A stretch of DNA of 64,000 bases from Arctopsyche grandis (taxonomy: Eukaryota; Arthropoda; Insecta; Trichoptera; Hydropsychidae): the NCBI RefSeq assembly GCF_051622035.1, contig NC_135367.1, forward strand, positions 28,846,001-28,910,000, read 5' to 3'. A program made the translations under genes and the position numbers. Positions 1-12,452 of this stretch are shown piece by piece; position 1 is the first letter of the stretch; each line of letters begins with the position of its first letter. Below the pieces are notes generated by a model. That model worked only from the letters and a program-made list of their open reading frames with translations, ran no database searches and had not been told where the DNA came from.

Positions 1-410
1 CTCGAAATGTAAGTTTCAACATTTGCGTGGGCCATTTTACCGGGCCCATTTCCAACCTCAATATTATGCATATACCAATACCTATGTAACAACTACCTAC
101 TGAAATAAAAATGGGAATAAACAAATTTCCCTGAATAATATAAACTGAATTGCTTAAAACAATTTTGATAGGACGATTCATCATCAACCAGCGATTTAAA
201 TTTACTTCATACATACTTTCAAAATAACATTTGATTATACTTTGACGATATAGTAAGATTTAAATACACAATTTTAAACAGCTTCCGAATATTAAATCTA
301 TTCCTAATCTAGACAAATCCATGTATATAGAAACATAGGATAGGGGCCCCCTCCCCAAAATCCTGATTTTCGATCAACATTAATTGAAAATATTATGCAT
401 TTTTTGTTTT
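1..410. other. A+T-rich intergenic DNA, nothing recognised
   Basis: No coding-like frame, repeat or RNA gene is visible. The stretch runs up to the target duplication of the hAT-like element that follows. Confidence 0.6.
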
Positions 411-875
411 CAGGGACGTAATTTGGGGGGGCACTCGCCCCCCCAAATTTTATTATTTTGAAGCAAGTATATTTTGGTTTTTAAGTGGTATGCCATTAGT
501 AACATTCTTAGAAATTGTTCATCCCATGGAGCGAATCGTTAGAAAGGTCCCCTTTACTTTATTTTGTCTCAAACTCAAACAGATGTGTATCGTTTATTTT
601 TCCGAATGTTCGTATATTTTTTGATATAGTGATACATTTTGATGGTCGATTTTTGTTAACCATGTGAAGATTTTTGGAAAAAAATTTTCGCCTGCGGCGC
701 TTTTTTGGCTTTTTACATAATATTTTTTTATAATTATTTTTTCAAAAATAAGCTTAATTTTTTCATATTTTATATTTTCCATTTTTATTCCGATATAAAA
801 AAGATTTTTTGAAAAAAAATTCAATTTGACCAATATTTGCCTGTCCCCCCAAAAAAAGCTGAAATGACGTCCCTG
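411..875. mobile_element. non-autonomous hAT-like element with 8-bp target duplication
   Basis: The element starts CAGGGACGTAATTT and its other end, read on the minus strand, starts CAGGGACGTCATTT, so the termini are inverted repeats of the CAGGG type common in hAT elements. It is flanked by TTTGTTTT (403-410) and ATTGTTTT (876-883), a 7/8 match and the 8-bp length expected of hAT. G-runs and C-runs follow the termini. No transposase frame survives inside its 465 bp; the ORF at 594-833 (-) is low-complexity. Confidence 0.7.
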
Positions 876-1029
876 ATTGTTTTCTGAAAGTAAAAGCCGC
901 TTTTATGCCGCATTCTTTTATGATGCATTATATGACAAGGATTAAAACGAAATATACAATGTAATTTATGGATCTATTTTGCTTTTGCCATTTTTCTTGT
1001 ACCTAAATTTGTTAATTCCCATTTTTGAA

Positions 1030-1175
1030 AATTTTATTTATTTTTTGCCCTTGATTTTTAGCGTTATGGAAAGAAGAAAATTTTGTTATATGGGGGGGGG
1101 GGACAAATTTTTTTAACCCTGGGTGGGGGCCCCCTTTGACTCCTGGCATGCACTAATTTCAGTCCCAGTCCGCCA

Positions 1176-1178
<3 letters not shown>
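1030..1178 (-). mobile_element. possible hAT terminal fragment
   Basis: Read on the minus strand, the right edge begins CAGTGGCGGACTGG, a terminus type often seen in hAT elements, followed inward by G/C-runs. No partner terminus was found to the left, so this is probably one end of a truncated copy. A (TA)n tract abuts it. Confidence 0.3.

Positions 1179-1226
<48 letters not shown>
1179..1226. repeat. (TA)n microsatellite
   Basis: About 24 uninterrupted TA units lie between the hAT-like end and the start of a SINE. Confidence 0.9.
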
Positions 1227-1230
<4 letters not shown>

Positions 1231-2236
1231 AGCAGACTAAACTAGTGGTTAGCATATGATACTTTAAACAGAGTGGTCACGTATCCAAATCCCACTGGTT
1301 TCTGCTAGCCAGATCTTAAATTTGTGACTCCAGATCGATCGTTTCCTATCAGAGTTTGCCAATTTATCTGATTGTCACTGAACTTCATCCATTTTCTTGA
1401 AAAATTTCGAGTTTTCAACAATCTCGAATTTTGCTGAATTGTATAAAATGCTGCGTATTTCCAATTTTGACCATAAATGTCTCTGTGGATGTTAATTGAT
1501 ATGTTTTTAATGAATTTCACTGGATTGTTTGAAATGCTGCAAATTTACAAATTTGACCATAGATGTCTCTGTGTATATTAATTCATATGTATTTATTTAC
1601 TTTCTTCTTCTTCTCAATGCCCTGTCCGCATGCAGACGTTGGCGACCACCTCATCGATTATCTGTATCGGTGTTCATCGGCTCGGAATAGCCCTTCGGCG
1701 CTCATATCGGTCCACATGCGCATATTTCGAAGCCAAGACAACTTTTTCCTACTAATCCATTTTTTACCTTCTATTTTCCCCATGGTTATCAGACGAAGAA
1801 ATTCGTATTTTGGACCCCGTATCATGTGTCCGAGGTACTTCATTTTTCTCCGCTTGATGAAAGAAATAAGTTCTCTGACTCTCCCTATCATGCCGAGGAC
1901 AGCTTCATTTGATATTTTCTTGGTCCACGGAATCTTCAGCATACGCCTGTAGACCCACATCTCAAAAGCTTCGATGCGGCTGATCTTCCTGGTCTTCAGA
2001 GTCCACGTTTCACATCCGTGTAGTAACGCTGTCCAGACGTAGTACTTCGCGAATCTCAAACGCGTACGAAGATTGAAATGCTTGTTTGTAAACGCCGCCT
2101 TCATTTTGATAAATGCAGTTCTAGCTATCTCGGTGCGGATTATTTACTTTGTATAATACTAATAATCTTTGTATCAAATGTACAATGTTCCTGGCCAGGA
2201 AGGCATATTGGGGTTACCTGTTAGGCTTTCCTGGTA
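1224..2236 (+). mobile_element. tRNA-derived SINE (family A), split by an RTE-like insertion
   Basis: The head has the tRNA-like A box (CTAGTGGTTAGCAT) and a degenerate B box, then the family body (GACTCCAGATCGATCG, TATCAGAGTTTGCCAATTTA). About 80 bp of the 3' body is tandemly duplicated (roughly 1432-1510 and 1521-1590). The tail resumes after the insertion and ends in the family hairpin (CCAGGAAGG ... CTTTCCTGG) and an A-rich end near 2236. Other family A copies in the window are at 3738, 11826, 12158, 22228, 23385 and 25200. Confidence 0.8.
1604..2139 (-). mobile_element. 5'-truncated RTE/jockey-type LINE with exact target duplication
   Basis: The minus strand encodes a 148-residue reverse-transcriptase C-terminal region with the typical motifs YVWTALLHGCETWTL, FEMWVYRRMLKIPWT and KYLGHMIRG. 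The 3' end is a (GAA)n-like repeat rather than a poly(A), as is common in RTE-clade LINEs. The insertion is bordered by an exact 11-bp duplication, TTATTTACTTT, at 1593-1603 and 2140-2150, inside a SINE. Clade assignment is inferred from the 3' repeat and the motifs. Confidence 0.75.
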
Positions 2237-3195
2237 TAAATTAAAAAAAAAAGATGAAAATTGATTCGTGCAAAAATAATCAGTCCCCGAGTATTCGAGA
2301 GCATCTTGTACTTAAATGCAATCGTTCATGGTAATGTATCAAGTTAGGAATGCATCAATTGATAAGAGGGTACATAATCCAAATCAGTATCATCAAAAGC
2401 AGCAGTGGCAGAAGCAATGTTGTGGATGGGTGAGTGGTCGAGTGCATTGTGGCTGACCCGGCAAAATGGTGCACTTTGGCCGCCGATACTACGTTGCAGT
2501 TTTGGCCGAACCTAAATCTGGCCGGAAGTGCACACTGCACACGCTAGTTTGATTCTCGATATATGCACTCTGCACTCTCCCACTCAACGGATGGATGGGT
2601 TTTCGATCCAACTCTACGCCCTCTGGTATGTAAGATTTCTTAAAGATATATTACACCTACTTGAACTTTTATTCTTCGAATGAACGAATAAATGCATTTT
2701 TACTGCAATTAAACACCTTAAGAGTTGAGTTTGAATTTGAATCTAATATTACTCATTAAAAATTGTTGTAAAAGTAATGACTACAGCCATTGAGCAATAA
2801 CAAACAATGCGGATGTGACCAACCCATGACTTTATCTATATATTTGAGCAATATAAGAAGGTCATAATTAGTCACCGGACCCAGAAGGTGCCGCGTATTG
2901 TTCAAAGGCTGTAAATGCATTGTTAAAGGTTATCCGAACCTTTTTTACAAAGGATTTACAACAATGGAACAATGGAACAATGGATAGCACTATGACTATC
3001 TGGTGTCTAGTCATAATACAAAATTCGATAATTAAACATACATACACGTTCACACATACCGGTTGTGAGAGCATTTTCGATGACAATTGAGCGCAAATGT
3101 AGGGAAACTTACACAAGACAAAAGTTCTACTTCCGGTTGTCGGATTTTGTTCAAAATTTACTTTTACTTAAATTTACTTAAAATCACTATAATTA
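2237..3195. other. intergenic DNA, nothing recognised
   Basis: Between 2340 and 2640 the DNA is less A+T-rich and not obviously repetitive; a 61-residue minus-strand frame there is not convincing. The rest is A+T-rich. Confidence 0.5.
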
Positions 3196-3456
3196 CACTG
3201 TTCGACAAATGACGACTTTTATTTTTGGTTCAGAGATGATATATGACTTTTTTTATAGATCTATGCCCAGTGAACATGAATCTGGTAATAAAAATGTTGA
3301 TTGGCTCGAGATTCTGAGATATACATATTTATATGTTTTTAAAATCGCGCGATTTTTCTATTTCTTGGTGTTGCTAGTTCGATGTCTCAAAACGAAAGAA
3401 AAATCTATAAGAAAAGTCATATCTCGTCTCTGAACCATTTTTCGTGTCGAAGAGTG
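3196..3456. mobile_element. MITE with long TIRs and 3-bp TTA duplication
   Basis: The element starts CACTGTTCGACA and, on the other strand, starts CACTCTTCGACA; the two arms stay similar for about 65 bp (shared GGTTCAGAGA and ATATGACTTTT). TTA flanks both ends (3193-3195, 3457-3459). A 3-bp TTA duplication suits PIF/Harbinger, but the CACTG terminus also recalls CMC or Transib elements, so the superfamily is open. A relative lies at 31700-32304. Confidence 0.6.
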
Positions 3457-3737
3457 TTATTATACACATTAAATATCAAGAGAATAAAAATAATTTTAAA
3501 GGTCAAAATAATAAAATTAAAAATTGTATTAAAAAAATATACTACTTTCGGTTAACAAATTTTGACGAAACTTGGTATTAAGCTTAAACTTCTGGATATG
3601 AAATTTCAGTTCAATAAACTGAAAGATTTCTGAAAAAAATTAAAAACCTGGAAATCCCGCAAAATTTCAAAGCAATCAAAAGAATGTTGAAATTTCTTCA
3701 GACCGATTGACGAACTGAAGTTTTTTTTTTTTTTTAC

Positions 3738-4203
3738 ATACATATATACAAATATACCAGGAAGGCTTAACAGGTAAACCCCAAATGCGCCTTTCTGGTC
3801 CACATAATTATTACATAGATACATGTAAATCTAAATAATATCTGACATCTATGGTCAGATATTACAAACATCGTTTTAATACGATAAATAACGATGAATA
3901 ACTTTCATGTAACAATACGAATTTTATATTCGATAAACAACCACAGAGACATCTATGCTGAGCAATATGGCGAAACCTAAGATATAACAATAACTAAAGG
4001 TTCGCAACAGAAAATTGGGAAGGAAACGCCAATTTTACAGGAATCGTTTCAATGAAAATCAGAAAAATTAGCAAATTCTGATAAGAAACGATCGACCTTG
4101 ACAAACCAAGGTCTGGCCAATAGCGAAACTTAGCGGGAATCGAACTCGTAACATCAAGTACGAGATAATTCAACATTCACCACTAGACCACGCTACTGGT
4201 TAA
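3738..4203 (-). mobile_element. SINE family A, minus orientation
   Basis: On the minus strand this carries the tRNA-like head (B-box region GTTCGATTCCCGC near 4130), the common body and the family tail hairpin (3757-3801 on the plus strand, ACCAGGAAGG ... CCTTTCTGGT). The middle also holds a small hairpin around CTGACATCTATGGTCAG, shared with the copy at 23385. Confidence 0.8.
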
Positions 4204-5948
4204 TAAAATCCTACTAAAAAAAAATCTCACGGTTGATTTCAATACTCATATTTTGGCACAACAATACAAATTTTTTTGCTGAAGATTGCAAAAGCCAAAA
4301 ATCTAAGATTTTAACACATTTTCAGACAATTTTCTTCTTCTAATTCCATAAAAGTATACAAATAATGCCCTGTATGAATTTAAATCTAATTTAATAGGAC
4401 TTTATTACATTAAAACATATTACAGACAGGTATATCTGCCAGCTCTTTATGCAAAATATCCACCTAGTTTCTAGTAATATACTCTCTAGCATATTTATAT
4501 ATTATACATACGTGCTGATAAAAAGGCTGCATATCATAACGTTAGCTGGAAATAGTCCTCTCGAGATTTTCCCGGCTCCAAGGATCCACTGGGATTTGCT
4601 CCACGCCACGCTCGCGTTCCGGATTCGCTTACCGAGCACATTCACTGTTATAATTTACCATTATTTTAGATGCACGCGAACAACTCAAGCCTTATTACCC
4701 AAGCACCCACAAGTTCAACTGTTCTGGCAAAAATTGTTAAATTAATTCCGAAACCTGTACGTGTGACCGCAATGCGATTGTTCGAGAATGCCGTAAAGTA
4801 TTCGAGAATCCCTTCACCACTTCCCCTCCTTTCACACGTTTCCCACCTTCATGATTATTATCGCCAAAGTTTGAAGATCTGGCTGCCAGCGAGACAAACT
4901 TCGCTCGTATGCCTGCAATGAATTGCAGCTTCGTGCTAGAGGGCAGGTGCTCAACCCCTGACCGACATACCGAACAAACTTGCTCGAAGAAATTCATATT
5001 GTGCTAATCTAAATCAAATATTTATCTTTTAGACGTACTACGTGTTCGAACTGACTGTTTAAACTTTTGAAACTTTCACATCATGCTCTAAGGACTATTA
5101 GGACTTAATGTTTCAAATGATAATACGAACCCACAACATAGTCATGTTCCAAAACGCAGTTTATATATTTTATAAATTACTTGGTTAACAAACCAAGATT
5201 TCTTTATTATCATAAAAAAGATACATTTGTTATTGGTAAATATGTTTATTCAAAAACTACACATGTAATTATGGAACGATGATGAATTTAAAATGAGATT
5301 TGTAGAACTTTGGTTCACTTTGTTCTGCTGACCGTCACTTGCGGGGTCGATATTAATGACTACCACTCTCGGAGTCTCGATGGTGATGACTAACTTATGT
5401 GGTCGAATCGTGATCTATATAAATGATTATTATCTTTTGGGTTGGGCAAAGTCCGGCATTCCTGGGTTGGGCAAAGTCCGACACTCCTGTCTTTTCTGAC
5501 TATCCCTTTACAGGAATTTTAATGGACTTGTTACTCACGTATATGAATGTGAGAAAGTGAGTTTGATTGTTGTGGGAACTATGTACATTGATAAGCGAGG
5601 TACATAACACTATGTATATTCTTTCAAATACTACCAATCTGACTGGTCATAAAAATTAATGATAGTAGAAATTGTGAATTTAATTTTTTTTCATTTGCAA
5701 TATATCATATACAATGAACATATTTATTTATATTTTTACAAAGCTTTTCTACGTTTCACTTCGCTAATGATTCAGTAGAAATTCCTACATTCTTCCCATC
5801 GGTTTGAAACTTTGTCATGATGCGTGGTTTGGTCATTACCAAGGTGCCATTACAGATTGTCTCAAAGCGACAACTATGGTTTTAAACCTGTACATATTTA
5901 ATTTATAGTTTATAAAGTTGAAATTATATTAAAACGGATATTATTGTA
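4204..5948. other. intergenic DNA with one short tandem duplication
   Basis: Nothing coding is supportable. At about 5449-5502 a unit beginning GGGTTGGGCAAAGTCCG is present twice in tandem (about 27 bp each). The 4550-4990 segment is less A+T-rich and not visibly repetitive, but its overlapping frames on both strands give no recognisable protein. Confidence 0.5.
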
Positions 5949-6248
5949 ACCTATTTGTTTGGAAGTCTGCGCTCATCATTATTTTCATTATTGAATGTGA
6001 TGTATGAGTGAAATTTTGATCTTTTCTTTTCCAATTGGGCCTCGCAGGGATCTTTTGTCATATAGTATATTATAAATTTTATTTTATTCTTTTTTTTCCC
6101 TCCTGTACATTTTTCTTTTGTTTTTATCGTATTTTTCTGCTTTTTTCTGTTATTTCTTTTTATTATATGAATAAATTTTATTTCTCTCTTGTCTTCCTGT
6201 AATACCACAATGGTCTAAACTAATGCTTAAATAAATAAATAAATAAAA
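5949..6248 (+). mobile_element. 3' end of a LINE (UTR and AAAT-type tail)
   Basis: A pyrimidine-rich stretch ends in AATGGTCTAAACTAATGC and a (TAAA)n tail at 6228-6246, as in jockey-like LINE 3' ends. No reverse-transcriptase coding remains. The link to a specific LINE family is inferred. Confidence 0.4.
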
Positions 6249-6505
6249 CAGTGGTGAAAAATAGTATGTAGGTTGGTTGCCAGTATCGTGAGAAAACATT
6301 TCAACAATGAAATCAAACAAATTGGCAAATTCTGATAGGAAACTGGGAGTTGCAAATATTCAATTCTGGCCAGCAGCACTGCAGAAATACTCCGAATAAA
6401 TCGAGTATTTAATCGAGATCAAACTAAAGCTCAGATCCAGAACCTCTCAGTAGTTAGCATCAACGCAATCTCCTAACTATACTGCTAACTATTACTGGTC
6501 GAAGA
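6249..6505 (-). mobile_element. SINE family B, minus orientation, partial
   Basis: It shares the segment GGAGTATTTCTGCAGTGCTG and the AATTTATTCGGAG region (minus strand) with the copies at 12800 and 29950. The tRNA-like head is decayed (GAGGTTCTGGATCTGAG at the B box). The hairpin tail is missing. Confidence 0.6.
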
Positions 6506-8026
6506 TTATAATAGGCACACGCATCAGAAACTTAATTTTTCTTAAAAAATATATATCCACTCTTTTTTTCGGCAAGACCACCCTTAAAAACGTTATGTGC
6601 GCCCATGTTGCCTGTAACTAAAAAAATTCGACCAATGAGTCAAACTTCAAAATAATTTTTCATGATATGTATGTATGTGGATAGTAAAATAATATATAAA
6701 AATGTTTTCAAATTGAATAAAAATGTAAAAAAAATACATATGAAACAGATAAAGATATTCAACATCCTGCAGCTCAAAAAATAAAAATATATTTTAATTT
6801 AAAAAAAAAAGAATCTATGTATTATAAAAATGCCTGATAAACTTTTCTAAAAGTATATATTATTTAATAAACTCTTAATACGCTTTTAAAATATTCACTA
6901 CCAGGCTCAGATTTTCTCAACGTGTAAAAATATACCTTTCTGCAATGAGAAATCACAACCTTGAACATTTTAGGATGCGCCCAAGCGCTTTGAAACCGCC
7001 TAATGAAATTTTCTCCTACGGGGTTGATGGCAGGGTCTGGGAATGGAGGGGGAGTTATGGGGTGGATTTGCATACGGGGAGGATGGCGAGAGGGAGAGGA
7101 GAGCTGCGGCTCTCGTTAGTTATGGAAATTAATGTGACTTTACGGTGAATTTGTAGCGGGCCTGCCCCTCAATCTTGCCACCAATCTTCCACTCGGAAAA
7201 GCTTGCCCTTCAACTCAAGTTAGGGAGGGTGGAAGGCGACTGCTCCTCACTTACCGGCAGTATAAGGGTTGACGCTTGCGGCCGCTTTTACGACGCCAGT
7301 CAAACTCCGCTAAATTGAATCACAATTCTTAAAAATGCTTTCAAAGATAATCTAATTTGTGTACCAAGCTTTTCCCGGGTCGTCTTTTTTTTTTAATATC
7401 ACTGCATAACTAGTAAATAGTGAAGTATACACGTATATAAACTTACGTGAATTTTCAAGGAATACGATATTTTCTAAGTGCAAACTACATGTACATAGAG
7501 TAAATTTCTTTCATACAGTATTCCACCCCCTAACTTTGTGAATCGCAATTCTAACCTGCTAAACCTGTAACCTGTCCATTAGCATTCTAATCAATAGTAA
7601 TCGTGTAACAGCCTACTTACTCCCTTAGTATCGAAAATAAAGTATTATATTTGATATTTGATGTAAAATCATGCCAGATGTCACTTGTGTATCCTCGACT
7701 TTTGAACAATGTTAGCGTGTTCTTATCATTGGATTTCACCCTTCATATTTATTGTTTGTGTTTGTAACTGGGAGGGGGTTGTTGTTCTGATTTGTACCTG
7801 CAAGGGACACCTCGGAAGGGTTGCTTGCGTTACCACTTTGAATGATTAATTAGTCTCATCCTCAGTTTTGCCCTTTCTGACAGTTGCCACCAGGTGTGCC
7901 CAACCGCGGACACAACCTACTTATGTACAAATTTGTGCGACTATTTTCAGTAAAAGAAACATTTTAATATTTATTTACATAAAAAGAAAAAACTACTATT
8001 ATTACAACATATATATACAACATATA
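6506..8026. other. intergenic DNA, nothing recognised
   Basis: The 6945-7290 segment is GC-richer than its surroundings but has no convincing coding frame. The remainder is A+T-rich. Confidence 0.5.
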
Positions 8027-9670
8027 TTTGCTAAGATATTAGAAAAATTAGTGTACGACCAACTTTTTCCAGCTATCTCGCAATCTCTTAGTATGCAACA
8101 ACATGGTTTTCAGAAAGGACGCTCAGTTACAACAAATTTACTACTATTTAATGATTTCGTTACTAATGCCATGAACGATCGGTCTCAGGTTGATACTATA
8201 TATACAGATTATAGTAAGGCATTTGACAAGATTGATCACGATATTCTCCTTGAAAAACTTTTACAGATCGGTATTCATGGTGATCTCTATAGATGGTTCA
8301 CCTCATACATTACGCGTCGATCACAGGCTGTCTCATTAAATGGATTTATATCGAAATGGATGAATATTCCTTCTGGTGTTCCACAAGGCTCCCTCTTGGG
8401 ACCTCTATTATTCAATATTTTCATCTTCGATATTGAAAAATGTTTTCAGAATTCAAATGTACTATTATTTGCTGATGATATGAAGATTTTCAAGAGAATA
8501 GACAACCGAAATGATGCTTTGGCCCTACAAGATGATTTGTTCAGACTAGAGGCTTATTGCAGCATAAATAAGTTGGAAATTAATGTAGCAAAATGCTCCT
8601 GCATAACCTTCACCAGAAAACTATGTCCAGTTGACTTTCCTCATTCAATTAACGGACATAGACTCACAAGGGTATCGGAAATTAGGGATTTGGGAGTCTT
8701 TTTAAACTCTGATCTATCCTTTAGTAAACATATTGACAATGTTGTAGCTCGAGCGTCGAAGGCCCTCGGGTTCGTCATCCGGTCCTCCAAATGCTTTACT
8801 TCTATAAAATCATACAAAATACTATATTGTGCATACGTAAGAAGTATTGTTGAGTTTGCATCCCAAGTTTGGAACCCAGATTACTCTGGTGCAAGAGACA
8901 GATTGGAGCGCATTCAGAAGAGATTCCTGAGTTACGTCAGTAGCCGTTTTGGATTAACCTATACTTCCTATGAAGATGCTTGTAGGTGTCAGCATCTACT
9001 TCCTCTTGTCAAAAGAAGGGAGATAGCTGACATCTCAACAATTTTGAACATCCTTAACGGCTCGATTGACTGTCCTCAATTATTGAGCAGACTATCATTG
9101 CGTGTACCAAATAGAATGACTAGATGTAATGAGCTCCTTTACATACCTAATACTTTTTCTAATTATGGAAGAAGCTCATTCATCTGGCGTGCAAGCTCCA
9201 CCGTCAACACACTAATCTTAACAATTTCTATGTTTGACTTATTTAATATTAATGCTATACAAGCTAGAGTAATTATTGCAAATTTGTTTTTCGATGATTA
9301 ATTTTAATGAAAGTTTATGATTATGATTATGAATTTTTATTTTGATGTATTTATTTTGTCTTTTTGTTTTTTGTTATATATTATATTTTTTATATTATTT
9401 CATAATTTTTATCATATTATTATTCTTATTATTCTGATATTTTTATTATACTGTTATTTCTATTTTTTTTCTTTTTTTGTTTTCTTTAACTATCTTACTC
9501 TATTATCATTTTTGTTTCTTATTTTAAATGTTTGAGCTTTTCTTTTTTTACCTATATGTGAAAATTATTAATGGTTTACTTAACATAATTATATTTTTTT
9601 TACTATCAATCTAATAAACTGTAAACTGTAAATTTTCCAAATAAATAAAAATAAATAAAATAAATAAATA
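8027..9670 (+). mobile_element. jockey-like LINE, 5'-truncated, RT frame largely intact
   Basis: An uninterrupted reverse-transcriptase frame runs to the stop at 9301. It contains the RT motifs in order: HGFQKGRSVTTNLL, the catalytic-Asp motif A YTDYSKAFDKIDHDILL, motif B SGVPQGSLLGPLLFNIFI and the FADDMKIFK catalytic box, then the C-terminal thumb and the R(L)ERIQKRFL region. The endonuclease domain and ORF1 are absent. A long T-rich 3' UTR ends in CTGTAAATTTTCCAAATAAA and a (TAAA)n tail at about 9635-9670. The frame from 7868 contains flanking DNA before about 8027. The intact frame suggests a fairly recent insertion. The same 3' end occurs at 16890-16984. Confidence 0.85.
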
Positions 9671-9769
9671 AACATAAAATTCTCTTCTATCATATATTAT
9701 AAACATATGTCAAAAAAATGATTTTATAAATAAATCTTATATTAAGGGGACCGAAGAGTAATCAAAAAA

Positions 9770-10130
9770 ATATTCCCAAATTCCCTGTCTGTGCAATTTT
9801 CCTTTGCGACGAAGATGATCCTGAACTAAAGACCATGGACAGGCAATCTTCAACCATAATTCCTCGATGGTTTGACGAGGATCTGATTCCACCATTGACG
9901 TCAGGATATCATCTAATTTTTGAGCTCTTCTTTTCGTGCGATCTCCTTGATGTCCCTATTCCCATTTTCAAATTGTTTATACCACCGATGACACTTGTTT
10001 TGTTTCAGAATATCCCCGTAAGTATCGGTGATTTTTTTCACTGCTTCGTTTGCCTTCATTATTTGGTCTAACATAAACAGTATGAAATAACATAATTGCC
10101 CTTCCTCTATTATTGGTCTCGACATCTTTC
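9770..10130 (-). mobile_element. decayed mariner transposase fragment
   Basis: The minus strand reads, with one frame change, through the N-terminal DNA-binding part of a mariner transposase: YGDILKQNKCHRWYKQF with a WYKQFENGN match to the family WfxrFxxGd region, then TKRRAQKLDDILTSMVESDP, RQTIEELWLKIACPWSLVQ and HLRRKGKLHRQGIW. The catalytic DDD domain is not present. Confidence 0.7.
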
Positions 10131-10493
10131 CTCGGGTAGATTTTTTTTAATAGAAACAATAACTTCAACGTAATAACAAAACTTAAGTGTTTACTGGACC
10201 CTTTCTTGACACAAACTGACTGCGAAAGAAGTCGTCGAAGAATTTTGATGAATATTCGATCCCCCTAATATATAAAACCAAAACGGCATCTGTAATTCGT
10301 TTCTGATTAGCTGTCGTCAAAGTCGTTTCTGATTGGCTGGATTGATCAAAGACGTTTGTGACTGGTCGGTCGTTAAATAAAATTAATATTTTCGAATCAA
10401 ATAAATTTAACAAAAATACAATGAAGATGTTTTTCATGGTATTCATTTAATTTCCATTAACCCAGCAAAGCCGGGTAGCACTACATGTTTACT
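10131..10493. other. intergenic DNA with a possible Helitron-like 3' terminus
   Basis: CCCAGCAAAGCCGGGTAGCA near 10460-10480 resembles hairpin-plus-CTRR ends of insect Helitrons, but the CTAG end is not clean. Nothing else is recognised. Confidence 0.3.
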
Positions 10494-10831
10494 ATATTGT
10501 AGCTTGGACGTGTAGAAAGGTTTCCGAGATCGGAGTAAAAGACGTAGCTATTATAGTCGTGGTAGAGCTAGTTTATTGTACTTGATCAGTCGGCTTGCCA
10601 GTTCTAAATGAAGCACAGACCAATACCGCCAAATATTTATACCCATCTAGTACTCTCAGGATGGAGAGATTATTGGTTGATAGGTCGCGAGACCTTATTG
10701 GTTGTTGTATGCGGCTCGTTTATACGCTGAGACCTTTTTGGCGCGAACCAAGATCAGGCTATTATATAGTAATAGTAAACCAGCTGTCCACGAGCACCAA
10801 TTACCTAATGTCTACGTACCAATATTGTAGA
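10494..10831. mobile_element. possible DNA element bounded by 9-bp direct repeats
   Basis: ATATTGTAG occurs at 10494-10502 and again at 10823-10831. The enclosed 320 bp starts near GGACGTGTAG and ends near CTACGTACC, a weak inverted pair. A 9-bp duplication would suit a Mutator-like element, but an LTR fragment beginning TGTAGC is also possible. Confidence 0.3.
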
Positions 10832-11029
10832 ATATAGTTTGTAATTCGTAAAATGAAATTTAATAACTTTATTGAGGTATCTGTATAGGTATATACGAAG
10901 TATCGATATATGTAATTTTGTGATTTTGATTACAACTATATGTATGTATGTATATTGACATTATACCTATAGTATAATGTCAATATATGTATAATATAAT
11001 AAAATATCAAATTGGATCCGAGTGTGATA

Positions 11030-11400
11030 ATATTTAAGTGAAGTGGCCGAATTGGACCCCAGTGACCGATCGACGGTTGACCGTTTGACATTGGCGAAAT
11101 TAATACGAAATTGTCGGCTATCTCTTTTTTGTGTTTTTTTTTTTTTTTGTTTTCCGACCCGGAGAGTTAATTGGATTCCGTGACGACAATGGCGAATGAC
11201 GATGACACGGTTGGCGACCAATGGCCGTCAGATAATCCCAGTGTGATGTACGACACCGAGAAATAATCATCATTCATGGCTGCCCGGGAATGAATGCATA
11301 CGAATGAGGAGTGTCCCGCGCACGGAAAATTAATTAAGCCTTTGGTCACACTACCCATACGCCATGTGAATAGCCTGACCCAGAACTATGATAAATAGTG
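11030..11400. other. non-repetitive, GC-richer island in the gene desert
   Basis: This stretch (for example around 11160-11360) is of mixed composition and lacks the repeats seen around it. Frames on both strands are interrupted and unrecognised. Candidate conserved non-coding or regulatory DNA, by inference only. Confidence 0.3.
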
Positions 11401-11825
11401 GCCTCTGGAATGGAGCAAAAATCACAAGTAATAAGAAATTGAGCTCAGTATGACATGATTGGATTACTATAATTGGGATTCGATTGCGATATATTTCATT
11501 AATTCCAACTTATGACACTACAACGTTTTGAGGTTTCCTTATGAACTTGAATAATAAATATATATATTATTATATCCTGTGCATATTTTAAAGTCTATAG
11601 CCAAGAGTACGCCGAATTTACTCTTCACAATACAAGCGACAATTATGTAGAACGAAGTTCTCTTCATTAAACGACACTCCAGGCTAATATATTGGATTTA
11701 GACGTGTTCAAAACAGGGTTGCCACACATTTCTGTTTGAGCGAGGTTATTCCTAGTTGAAAAAGCAAATCATATTAAATTTAATAAATCCATCTTAAAGA
11801 CAAAACATCATATATATAAACTACT

Positions 11826-12155
11826 ACAACGGTTCAAATCCCACTGGTTTCTGCTTGGATTTGTCACATCAAAATTTGCCAATTTATCTGATTTTCATTG
11901 AAACGGTTCCAACAAATTGACAACCTTTAACATTTCCTCGCAAATCTCGAGTTTCGCTGAATTATATAATATAATGCAAATTTAAAAAAAATACTATAGA
12001 TGTCTTTGTGGATGCTAATTATTGTATAATAATTAATGTATTTACTTTGTATAATTTTAATAACACTTAAACTAAATATACATACAATGTTTCTGGCCAG
12101 GAAGGCGCATTGGGGTTACCTATTGGGCCTTCCTGGTATAAATTAAAAATAAATA
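11826..12155 (+). mobile_element. SINE family A, head-truncated
   Basis: It begins within the B box region (CGGTTCAAATCCCACTGG), has the full body, and ends with the tail hairpin CCAGGAAGG (12097-12105) / CCTTCCTGG (12128-12136) and a TAAATA-rich end. A second copy follows immediately. Confidence 0.8.
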
Positions 12156-12157
12156 AA

Positions 12158-12452
12158 TCCCATTGATTTCTGCTGGCCAGACCTTGGATTTGTGATTCCA
12201 GGTCGATCGTTTCCTATCAAAATTCGCCAATTTATCTGATTTTCATTGAAACGGTTCCAATAAATTTGCAACCTTACCCATTTTCTCTCAAATCTCGATT
12301 TTCAGCAATCTCGAGTTTCGCTGAATTGTATAAAATGCTGGAAATTTAAAAATTTTACCATAGATGAATTTAATAACACTTGTATCAAATATACAATGTT
12401 TCTGGCCAGGAAGACGCATTGGGGTTACCTGTTAGGCCTTCTTGTTATAAAT
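12158..12452 (+). mobile_element. SINE family A, second tandem copy
   Basis: Starts at TCCCATTGATTTCTGCTGGCC and runs through the body to a tail hairpin near 12402-12443, in which the right stem has decayed (CCTTCTTG). Two head-truncated copies in direct tandem suggest duplication or template jumping rather than independent insertions. Confidence 0.8.

Noticed and set aside
4449-4997. Overlapping 83-98 residue frames on both strands
   Set aside because: No domain or codon pattern favours any of them.
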